From CBDIDH01 sp965277595 (GTDB taxonomy: Bacteria; Planctomycetota; Planctomycetia; Isosphaerales; Isosphaeraceae), in NCBI GenBank assembly GCA_965277595.1, contig CBDIDH010000002.1:1550001-1614000 (forward strand): a stretch of DNA of 64,000 nt, given 5' to 3'. Each line of letters starts with the position of its first letter. Position 1 is the first letter of the stretch. This document shows, piece by piece, positions 52,894 through 60,819 of the stretch. Position numbers and translations under genes: made by a program. Below the pieces are notes generated by a model, which had not been told where the DNA came from, did no database searches, and saw only the letters and a program-made list of their open reading frames with translations.

Positions 52894-53679
52894 TTACTTG
52901 ACCTTGCCCGTTGCCGCCCATTCGACGCCGCGGCGGAGCCAGTCTTGCAGGGGCTTGTCGGCGAGGGCGTTGACGTCGTGGCCGAGGACGTTTTCCACGA
53001 CCCGGCCTTTACCGTACTGATTGACCCAGATCACGGCCTCGTCCATTCCGGTCCCCTGCGGCTTGGACGGGTCGCAATAGGCGGTCGCCAGCACGAGGCT
53101 CCCCTTGGTTCGCATACAGGCCGAGTAAAGCTCGTCGCTGACGTGGCGGAAGTCGGAGGTCAGGCCGTCCGAGATCGGATGCTTGACATCAGTCTTCTTG
53201 ACCGTGAACGCGTGCGGTGGACCGTGAAAGCCCTGGGTCCGCCAACCGCCAGCCACGGCCTGCTCAAACTCCTTCCAGTTCGGGTTGGTAAAGGCCGCGG
53301 AGGCGTAATGATAGACGACCAGCCCCTTGCCATCGTCATGCACGGCCTTGAGAAAGGCTTTCTTGTTCGCGTCAGACCATCGGGATTCCTCAGACCCTTG
53401 CGGCGTCTCGCGATAGTCAAGCAAGAGGACGTCATATTTGGCCAGGTTCTCGTCGGTCAGGGCGGTGGCGGGGGTCGCGGTCACGTCAACCTGAATCCGG
53501 CCCCCTTCGGAGAGGATCTCCTTCAACTGCGCCGAGGTTTCTTTCCACTTGTGAACGGCGATGTTATCGCCGGTGATGATCAGCAACTTGATCGGCTTTG
53601 TCTCCTCGGCCGCGCGGCTCAACGTTGGGTTCATCGACAGAAGAAGCGCGGCCAGGACCGCCGTGACAAGGATTCGCAT
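52894..53679 (-). CDS. ThuA-domain secreted protein
   Basis: 261 residues. Signal peptide ILVTAVLAALLLSMNPTLSR, then a ThuA (trehalose-utilisation-like) class I glutamine amidotransferase-like fold: IKLLIITGDNIAVHKWKETS, YDVLLLDYRETPQGSEESRW, GLVVYHYASAAFTNPNWKEF, and GGGWRTQGF/HGPP region with the His residues. Planctomycetes have many such genes, often with sugar catabolism. The start at 53679 avoids a false extension of repeated MDRGQ pentapeptides encoded by the array upstream. Confidence 0.9.
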   Translation of the reverse strand: MRILVTAVLAALLLSMNPTLSRAAEETKPIKLLIITGDNIAVHKWKETSAQLKEILSEGGRIQVDVTATPATALTDENLAKYDVLLLDYRETPQGSEESRWSDANKKAFLKAVHDDGKGLVVYHYASAAFTNPNWKEFEQAVAGGWRTQGFHGPPHAFTVKKTDVKHPISDGLTSDFRHVSDELYSACMRTKGSLVLATAYCDPSKPQGTGMDEAVIWVNQYGKGRVVENVLGHDVNALADKPLQDWLRRGVEWAATGKVK

Positions 53680-53721
53680 CGTCGAGCAAGCTCCCGTGCA
53701 AGGTGATGATCTGAGATTTTG

Positions 53722-54016
53722 AACAGGACAGAAGGCCAGAGGGCAAAGGCCAGTAAAATCCAGAAAATCCATTTGCCCTCTGTCCATTTGCCCTCTGTCC
53801 ATTTGCCCTCTGTCCATTTGCCCTCTGTCCATTTGCCCTCTGTCCATTTGCCCTCTGTCCATTTGCCCTCTGTCCATTTGCCCTCTGTCCATTTGCCCTC
53901 TGTCCATTTGCCCTCTGTCCATTTGCCCTCTGTCCATTTGCCCTCTGTCCATTTGCCCTCTGTCCATTTGCCCTCTGTCCTTTTGCCCTCTGTCCTTTTG
54001 CCCTCTGTCCTGGTTC
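53722..54016. repeat. 15-base tandem array (ATTTGCCCTCTGTCC)n
   Basis: Sixteen exact-length 15-base units fill 53771-54010: fourteen read ATTTGCCCTCTGTCC and the last two TTTTGCCCTCTGTCC. A short inverted partner (CAGAAGGCCAGAGGGCAAAG) lies to the left at 53729-53750. It lies between the divergent ThuA start and the sialate O-acetylesterase end, and encodes false MDRGQ or WTEGK repeats. Confidence 0.92.
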
Positions 54017-54036
54017 CCAACAATTGGAAGCGCCCG

Positions 54037-55728
54037 TCAGTTCAGATCCGCGAGCGGAATCGGGCCGAAGACGGGAACGGACATGTCAAGGGCGTCGGTC
54101 AGGTTGCAATAGGGATCGAACCCGTAACCGTACCAGAGGAAGGTTTCTTCCTTGTCGGGCAAGGGACCGTTGAGCTTGAGGACGACGGTATCCCTCGCCT
54201 TGCCGACGGCGGCGTCAAAGATCAAGGGGACCTCCGTCCCATCCTTCTTGCGGAGCGAGAACCCGGCAATATGTCGGTCCGGCTTGAGGCCGACGATGTG
54301 CATCATGCCTCCGCCAAATCCCGCTCCGCCCATGCCGCCGCCACCGACTCCGCCCATGCCTCCGCCAACCTGCGGACGAATCCCGATCTGCCGGAACCCT
54401 CCCGGGGGCGCCATCATTCCCTGGCCACCGTTGCCGCCCCCCATGCCTCCGCCTATTCCGCCGCCGCGAGGTCCGGCGTACATCGGACCGACGTTCACCC
54501 CTTTGAACTTGACGACCAGGGTATGACCGGCCCCCTTGTTCACGCGATCAAAGGTCGGCGACGTCGCGCCCACCTCGCCGAAGAGTTCACGAACGGCGAC
54601 CCGCGCCAGCCTGTGCCCGAGGCGCTTCAGCCCCTGAGTGCCGACGTGAATGCCGTCATCAAGTTCCAGGTCAATCACCGAGACAACCGCCGTGTTCGGC
54701 ACGCGCTCGGCCAGCCGACGCTGAGCGTCCTGCACGCTGTTCCAGGCCGACGGATCGCCCCCGCGCACGACCCGGCCAATTTGCACGAAGTAAAACGGCA
54801 GGTCCGGCTGATCAAAGTCAGACCGGAAGGCGGCGATCAGGTCGGCCATCGCCTTCGGATAAACCTCGGCGCTCTTCGGGTTGGCGTCGCTCTCCCCCTG
54901 ATACCAGAGCACCCCCTTGACCTTTCCCCCGGCGAGAGCAACCTGTTTGAGCATCGACCCATACAGGCTCTTGCCCCCTTCGCCCTTCTTGGCCGGGTCC
55001 CACTGCGCCATGCTCGTCCCGCCGTGCGCCGTGGCGATCAGGCCGACGGGAACGCCGGTCAACTGAACCATCTGCGCGGCGAAGGGAAGGCCCAGGCCCG
55101 CCCCCTTCTTGCGCGTCTTGTGCTGCTCGGCCGACCGCTTTTCGCGCGATTCGGGATCGCCCGAGTGAACCGGGTCGGGCGAATCCACCAGCCAGTGCAG
55201 CGGCTCCTCGGCCTCCGACCATCGGCCGTTCAATCCCAGCAGGCCGACGTTCGCGCTGGGCGGAGTCACATCCACCAGGTCGCCCACCCCTTCCATGTTC
55301 GACTGTCCGGCGAGCACCCAGAGGTCGCCCACCTGAAGGCCGCCGACCGACTCCGTCACCGCGTTGCCATTCTTGAAGTGAACCGTGACCGAGACCGAAT
55401 ACGGCCCCCCCGTCGGCACGTTCACGAGCTTTCCGTCGGTGTATTCGGTCGAGTCAACCGAAGGCCCCCCTGGATTGCTCACGACGGCCGCCTCGATCGA
55501 CGCGACATCGCCCCCCTTGGCCTCGACCTTGACCGGAATCTCGGACCGGCCGTCGCGATCGCGCTGATAGACGCGATGCGGCGCCGGCTCCGTGATCGTG
55601 ATCGTCGGTTTGGTCGGGATCTGCGCCCCTTTCGCTCCCTCATCCTCGGCCCGAGCCGTCGCGATTGCGCACAGGCTCAAGGCCAGCAAGGCGGCCGGGA
55701 ACCGGCGCGCTCGTTCGAAATCTCTCAC
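54037..55728 (-). CDS. Sialate O-acetylesterase-family protein with glycine-rich insert
   Basis: 563 residues. Signal peptide ALLALSLCAIATARA. The SASA/SGNH domain has nucleophile region LAGQSNMEGVGDLVD (Ser ~148), GLIATAHGGTSMAQWDP, GVLWYQGESDANP and the Asp/His pair in DDGIHVGTQGLKRLGHRLA. It probably removes acetyl groups from sugars outside the cytoplasm. A glycine/methionine-rich stretch (~435-490) is inserted before the C-terminal beta domain (ending LIFDAAVGKARDTVVLKLNG). The insert is uncommon for the family. Confidence 0.88.
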   Translation of the reverse strand: MRDFERARRFPAALLALSLCAIATARAEDEGAKGAQIPTKPTITITEPAPHRVYQRDRDGRSEIPVKVEAKGGDVASIEAAVVSNPGGPSVDSTEYTDGKLVNVPTGGPYSVSVTVHFKNGNAVTESVGGLQVGDLWVLAGQSNMEGVGDLVDVTPPSANVGLLGLNGRWSEAEEPLHWLVDSPDPVHSGDPESREKRSAEQHKTRKKGAGLGLPFAAQMVQLTGVPVGLIATAHGGTSMAQWDPAKKGEGGKSLYGSMLKQVALAGGKVKGVLWYQGESDANPKSAEVYPKAMADLIAAFRSDFDQPDLPFYFVQIGRVVRGGDPSAWNSVQDAQRRLAERVPNTAVVSVIDLELDDGIHVGTQGLKRLGHRLARVAVRELFGEVGATSPTFDRVNKGAGHTLVVKFKGVNVGPMYAGPRGGGIGGGMGGGNGGQGMMAPPGGFRQIGIRPQVGGGMGGVGGGGMGGAGFGGGMMHIVGLKPDRHIAGFSLRKKDGTEVPLIFDAAVGKARDTVVLKLNGPLPDKEETFLWYGYGFDPYCNLTDALDMSVPVFGPIPLADLN

Positions 55729-55942
55729 GAGGTCATCTCCCTGTTGATTGCCTCGGCACCCAGCGGCGGACGACGAACCGCCCGCCCGGCCCAGATCGTC
55801 ATGGTAATCACGCCGACAGTCTGACGAAAGGCTCGGTCGGCCGGGCCTTCTCTTTCATCAAGGCCCACGCCGTTCCGCACCCCCTCGTACGCCCCCTGTC
55901 ACCGATTTGGGACACGACTCCCCCGGAAATCAGCCGACAATC

Positions 55943-57331
55943 TCACGGTTTTAGCTCGACGTTGGAAACGCCAAGGGTGCCTGGCTGGAAAAGGTTGTTC
56001 GAGAAATGAAGTCCCCGAGGCGCCGTCGGGCCAGATTCCACCTGAACCGCGTATCGGTAACGAGGCGGCACCGGCGCCGCCGAGGCATCACCGCTCGGGC
56101 TCTCTCGCCCCGAGTTATCCACGAGATTGCCTTGAATGATCACATCGGCCAGCGGCGGATTTTCGGAAAGCTGGCCATGATCGAACCGGATCGGACAGCC
56201 CAGGAAGTCGTCGCCCCAGATCCAGCGGGTCTGGCCGAGGCCGAAGTCGGTGATGATGTTGTTGGCGATGATCGAGCCGCCGTCGACATTCGCCGGGCGA
56301 GCGGCTGTGTCGGCACGCGCCGGACGCCCCGGGAGCGACGCGGCGCCGGGCATCATGCCGATCGCCCAGAGCGTCGTCTTGAGGAACTGGTTGTCAGAAA
56401 CAATCACATGTTTGGAACCGTGCATCGCCTTCATCCCGATCAGCGCGTCGTTGACGATATTCTGAGAAAGCGTGACGTGATCGGCATGGATGTCGAACCC
56501 CTGTCCGGCCCGGTCGACAAAATTCCCGATCACCAGGGTCCGATCCGTTGATGTCGGCGAGCCGATATGAATGGCCGTCCCCTGCATCCAGTTATCCGTC
56601 TCGCCACGATCCCAGTCGCGTTGGCTGGCGATCGATCCGCGCACGGCGTTCTTCTTCAAGAACCGGCCGAGCTGGAACGCCTTCTTCACCTCGGGCGTCG
56701 CGACGAGCCGATCCTCGCGGACCCGGTTCCCCCGGATCAAGGTTCCCTGGCTTTCCCGGATCAAGATCCCCGTGCCGATGATGCATCGAAAGGCAAACCC
56801 CTGTGTCGGCGTGTCCGTCCGGTCGTCAACGCCCACGCGCTGATAGTTCTGAACGAGACAGTCGCGGATCTGACCGTCGACGCAGTTCCTCAACTCGATG
56901 GCCGAAGTGCGCGTCTGGTTGTCGATGATTCGAAGATCGACAAGCGTCAGGTCGCGCGTGTTCGAGGCAAAAACGGCCTCGGTCTCTGTCTCGCGTTTCC
57001 CTTCGGGCCTGGTCAGGGTCAGCCCGCGGACGATCGCCCCGTCGGCGTGCTCGATCCTTAGAATTCCCTTCGCGGGGTCGTTCTGGACGATTCGCCCCCG
57101 TCCCGACAACCCGCCCCCCGCCGTCTTGATGACGATCGTCTCGCGGATCTCATGATCGCCCGCCTCGACCTCGACGACCTTCCCCGGGTTGGCGTCAAGC
57201 GCCGCCTGAATCGTCGGATACCGGCTCGCCAACGGCTCATCCCCGGCTCGTGCATCGGTCGGAGACAACAACGCCACGGCCCCGACGATCCAGAGGCAGT
57301 GAAACAGAATTGTTCGAACACGTTCGGTCAT
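55943..57331 (-). CDS. Secreted right-handed beta-helix protein
   Basis: 462 residues. Signal peptide ILFHCLWIVGAVALLSPTDA. YPTIQAALDANPGKVVEVEA begins a pectate-lyase-like beta-helix, with coils such as GILRIEHADGAIVRGLTLTR, AIELRNCVDGQIRDCLVQNY and GILIRESQGTLIRGNRVRED. The fold is shared by polysaccharide lyases and surface proteins. It is the next gene after the sialate O-acetylesterase on the same strand, so both may act on the same polymer. No lyase catalytic set can be assigned. Confidence 0.88.
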   Translation of the reverse strand: MTERVRTILFHCLWIVGAVALLSPTDARAGDEPLASRYPTIQAALDANPGKVVEVEAGDHEIRETIVIKTAGGGLSGRGRIVQNDPAKGILRIEHADGAIVRGLTLTRPEGKRETETEAVFASNTRDLTLVDLRIIDNQTRTSAIELRNCVDGQIRDCLVQNYQRVGVDDRTDTPTQGFAFRCIIGTGILIRESQGTLIRGNRVREDRLVATPEVKKAFQLGRFLKKNAVRGSIASQRDWDRGETDNWMQGTAIHIGSPTSTDRTLVIGNFVDRAGQGFDIHADHVTLSQNIVNDALIGMKAMHGSKHVIVSDNQFLKTTLWAIGMMPGAASLPGRPARADTAARPANVDGGSIIANNIITDFGLGQTRWIWGDDFLGCPIRFDHGQLSENPPLADVIIQGNLVDNSGRESPSGDASAAPVPPRYRYAVQVESGPTAPRGLHFSNNLFQPGTLGVSNVELKP

Positions 57332-58817
57332 GGCTCGGCGTCTCCTTTTCCAAGATCGGGCCAGTCGTCGACGGTCCGCGTCCGCGCAACCGCGAATCGC
57401 CCCGACTTTACCCCCCCGAGCCCCCGCGCGGTATCACCTACCTACCCATCCCCGCGTTCTTTAACCGATTCCCAGAACGATCGCCCCCGTTCCCTCGATG
57501 TTGAAGACGAGCCGACGCGTTCCGTTGTCCGACGCGTCCCGAATCGTTGTCGACGACCCTCATGGAGTCTTGCCCGATGCCCGACCGCGCCCTTCCAAAG
57601 CCCTCGGCCTTCTCTCATTGGTCATTGGTCATTGATCCTCCAGGTGTCGGTGTCGCGCCGCGCGACACCCTCCGCCCCCCTGATATTGCGAAACGAAGCC
57701 AACCCAGAAGCGTCCCGGTCAACCTTCCCCGGCCCTCGGCCTTTTCTTCTTGGTCATCGGTCATCGGTCATCGGTTCTCAGTCTCCCGTGCGTCGCGCCG
57801 CGCGACACCCTCCGCCCCCCTGATATTGCGAAACGAAGCCAACCCCGAAGCGTCCCGGTCAACCTTCCCCGGCCCTCGGCCTTTTCTTCTTGGTCATCGG
57901 TCATCGGTCATCGGCCATCGGCCATCGGTTCTCCGTCTCCCGTGCGTCGCGCCGCGCGACACCCTCCGCCCCCCTGATATTGCGAAACGAAGCCAACCCC
58001 GAAGCGTCCCGGTCAACCTTCCCCGGGCCTCGGCCTTTTCTTCTTGGTCATCGGTCATCGGTCATCGGTTCTCCGTCTCCCGTGCGTCGCGCCGCGCGAC
58101 ACCCTCCGCCCCCCCGATATTGCGAAACGAAGCCAACCCCGAAGCGTCCCGGTCAACCTTCCCCGGCCCTCGGCCTTTTCTTCTTGGTCATCGGTCATCG
58201 GTCATCGGTTCTCCGTCTCCCGTGCGTCGCGCCGCGCGACACCCTCCGCCCCCCCCGATTTTGCGAAACGAAGCCAACCCCGAAGCGTCCCGGTCAACCT
58301 TCCCCGGCCCTCGGCCTTTTCTTCTTGGTCATCGGTCATCGGTCATCGGTTCTCCGTCTCCCGTGCGTCGCGCCGCGCGACACCCTCCGCCCCCCCGATA
58401 TTGCGAAACGAAGCCAACCCCGAAGCGTCCCGGTCAACCTTCCCCGGCCCTCGGCCTTTTCTTCTTGGTCATCGGTCATCGGTCATCGGTCATCGGCCAT
58501 CGGTTCTCCGTCTCCCGTGCGTCGCGCCGCGCGACACCCTCCGCCCCCCCCGATTTTGCGAAACGAAGCCAACCCCGAAAGGTCCAGGCCATCCAGAACC
58601 CGGCAAAATCCAGGGCGTTCACGTCGGCCGACCTCGCCCCGACGACTCCGCGCGACAAAACGAACCCATGCTCCGACAATGCGAAGCCATCATCACCGAA
58701 AGAACGAAGCCAACCCCTCGCGCGACAATCAAAAAACGACAACACCGGCCCGCCTCGCCTGGAAATCGCCAGACAAATTCGAGACGTATCATTTTAATAA
58801 TAAAATACTTAGGCCGA
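57332..58817. other. Repeat-filled intergenic region
   Basis: About 1.5 kb without a credible gene. Most of it is the minisatellite at 57600-58570. The right end is a worn stretch with GAAGCCAACCC words (58567-58720) and an AT-rich piece at 58785-58818 next to the stop of the PilZ-like gene. Confidence 0.7.
57600..58570. repeat. Minisatellite: seven units of 140-154 bases with nested CATCGGT heptamers
   Basis: Units begin with GTCGCGCCGCGCGACACCCT at 57652, 57792, 57946, 58086, 58226, 58367 and 58521. Spacings are 140, 154, 140, 140, 141 and 154, explained by zero or two extra heptamers (TCATCGG) in the internal array. Each unit also holds GCGAAACGAAGCCAACCC and TCCCGGTCAACCTTCCCCGG. The units are very similar to each other. 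Low-complexity frames through them are not genes. Confidence 0.93.
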
Positions 58818-59519
58818 TTAATGTCGCGCCGTTTTCAGGAGAAAATCGACGGACCGGAACGTCCCCAGCTTCTGGACGATGACCAGGCCAAGCACGACCG
58901 CGACAACCAGGCCGACTGCCAGCGCCGAGGCCCAGGTGAGGATGCCGATGCGGTCCTTGCCCGCCCTGACCGCGCGTTCCGCCTCGCAGAGCGTCGGCAC
59001 CGACCCGAAAGGCATCGAGACCACGACGACATACCCCGGCCCGTCGCCCGCCGAGACCTCCGGCGCCGTCGGGCTCGGCCTTCGAAAGGGGTTGATCGCC
59101 GGGGTCGCGTCCACCACTTCAGGCGTCAAATCGGCCGCGTCCATCGCGTTCGCGTTCGCGTTCGAGTGCGCATGCGAGGGCGATTGCGGAGTCGGTTCGC
59201 CCCAGACGACCGCCTTGAACATTTCATAAGGGCAGGACTGCGGAAAGGCCAGGCGAACGACCTGCGACCCATCCTCGGCCGTCGCGACGCCGACGAGCTG
59301 CGCCTGCACCCATTGATCGGGACCTGTCCCGGCGAGCCGGACCCAGACGCCCTGCGCGTTCAAGGGTTCCTGGCCAAGGCAGACCGAGGCGCCGCCGGTG
59401 CTGATGTCCTCGATCCGCGCCGGGGCCGATCGGAAGTGCTTGCCTTCCCACCAGCCGACCCTGGCCCTGTCCTCGACCGCGCGGTATCGGGTCGCGCAAC
59501 GACGATCCTGGCGGCCCAT
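58818..59519 (-). CDS. PilZ-like domain protein with C-terminal membrane helix
   Basis: 233 residues. The N-terminal ~105 residues resemble PilZ: RRCATRYRAVE, a following basic beta-barrel, and IEDISTGGASVCLGQEPLNA, in place of the usual D/NxSxxG. PilZ domains bind cyclic di-GMP; the RxxxR box is imperfect (RRCATR), so binding is uncertain. The linker is His/Asn/Ala-rich, and a C-terminal helix (GILTWASALAVGLVVAVVLG) anchors the protein. The partner is unknown. Confidence 0.75.
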   Translation of the reverse strand: MGRQDRRCATRYRAVEDRARVGWWEGKHFRSAPARIEDISTGGASVCLGQEPLNAQGVWVRLAGTGPDQWVQAQLVGVATAEDGSQVVRLAFPQSCPYEMFKAVVWGEPTPQSPSHAHSNANANAMDAADLTPEVVDATPAINPFRRPSPTAPEVSAGDGPGYVVVVSMPFGSVPTLCEAERAVRAGKDRIGILTWASALAVGLVVAVVLGLVIVQKLGTFRSVDFLLKTARH

Positions 59520-59934
59520 TGCTGAACCCTCTGATTGATCCCGGACCCGGCCTGACTGATTGACTGCGGAAGAGACGCCCGCGCAAGGACATCACGACGC
59601 TCGACGGCCCATGCCCGATACCTTGAAGAAAGGACAGGGAGCCCCTCCTGTCAATCCACGTCGCCCGGAACCATGCCGGTTGCGCTCCGCGCACGACATT
59701 GCGTCGTCGACGTCCCTGACCGAATTTTTTCCGCTTTCCCCAAAATCCCTTCTCTTCTCGCAGCACGTTGTCCCAAAAAACTCGATGATTTCCTGAGGCT
59801 CTTGATGGATTCCAGGGTAATCAATATCTCCCGGGAACCGATGACCGAGGAATATCGTAAATCGGTCCTCGGTCATTGGTCCTCGGTCATCGACCAAACC
59901 AAATCACCCCGGAATCCACCAAGAGCCTTCCTGA
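59520..59934. repeat. Intergenic region with an ATGACC palindrome
   Basis: At 59834-59895, GGAACCGATGACCGAGGAAT is followed by ATCGGTCCTCGGTCATTGGT and a second CCTCGGTCATCG. The rest of the 415-base gap holds no credible gene. Confidence 0.7.
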
Positions 59935-60537
59935 TCATGAGGAAGCCGGACCGACCGTCGGGTGTCGTGAGAGGGGATGACCATATTTGAGCAGGCCAAT
60001 CATCACGACAGTCACCAGGATAATCAGGAGTGAGAAAAATCGAAGCGAATCGCCCATGCTGTCCCAGTACGAATAACAGCCGGTCACCAGAGTGCAGAGG
60101 CCGCCAAAGGCAAGGGCCGTGCCGACGGGAACGGCTCGCAGGAAGAGGCCGATGACCAGGGCCGTGTAGCCGATCGGACAGGCCACCCAGAACATCGACC
60201 GATAAAAGGCGCGCTGCTCCTTCTCAATCTGCTGCCTGAGTTCTTCATCTTGATCGCGCGACTTGCGCCGGGTTTCCACGTCCTTGGTGTCGTTGGTTTC
60301 TTGCTGAACGCGTTGTTGCTGGGCCTGGAGGTCATCCAGCCGTTTTCGCGGATGCAACATCGTCGCTCCCGCGTAACTTGTCAGCGGCAACAACGCCGAG
60401 ATCGAAACCCAGATCACCAGTTGTTTGATGAGATTGTCCACATCCCGGCCATCGCGTCGGACGGCAAGAATCGCCGTCCCAATCGCCACGGCGATGAGGG
60501 CGATGATCGCCGCCGCGTAAATCAAAGTTTCGCTCAT
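59935..60537 (-). CDS. Hypothetical membrane protein with central coiled coil
   Basis: 200 residues. Membrane helices at ~4-24 (LIYAAAIIALIAVAIGTAIL), ~40-60, then a charged coiled coil (LDDLQAQQQRVQQETNDTKD), and three more helices (~115-185). No family is recognised. AAAGGAAGAACCG lies directly before the ATG and serves as ribosome site. Confidence 0.75.
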   Translation of the reverse strand: MSETLIYAAAIIALIAVAIGTAILAVRRDGRDVDNLIKQLVIWVSISALLPLTSYAGATMLHPRKRLDDLQAQQQRVQQETNDTKDVETRRKSRDQDEELRQQIEKEQRAFYRSMFWVACPIGYTALVIGLFLRAVPVGTALAFGGLCTLVTGCYSYWDSMGDSLRFFSLLIILVTVVMIGLLKYGHPLSRHPTVGPASS

Positions 60538-60819
60538 CGGTTCTTCCTTTTCCTATCGGCAATCATGAGTTGATTTTGATTCTTGAGGATAACGGATGAA
60601 GAATCGGAAACAAGTCGGAACTTTTTAAAGATTGGCCTTCCTCACGAATCGCGGTCAACGGTCCTCGGTCATTCTTCCCAAGGGCAAACGGCCCCCTTCC
60701 GTCGCTGCTGCCGCTTGACGAGCGACGCGGCATCTGGTCGACTTCAAATCCCAAAAAGGGGGCGTGGTCCCGATTCGGCCGCGATCGAACGCCCCGCGCG
60801 AACCCGAGAGGCCGCTCCC

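Noticed and set aside
53631..54023. Repeated WTEGK and MDRGQ peptides as a repeat protein
   Set aside because: Both come from the 15-base array in different frames; the ThuA start behind it has a normal signal peptide.
57547..59525. Several long plus-strand frames (416, 330 and 493 codons) over the minisatellite
   Set aside because: All reflect translation of the repeated unit; repeated peptides in three frames are no sign of a protein.
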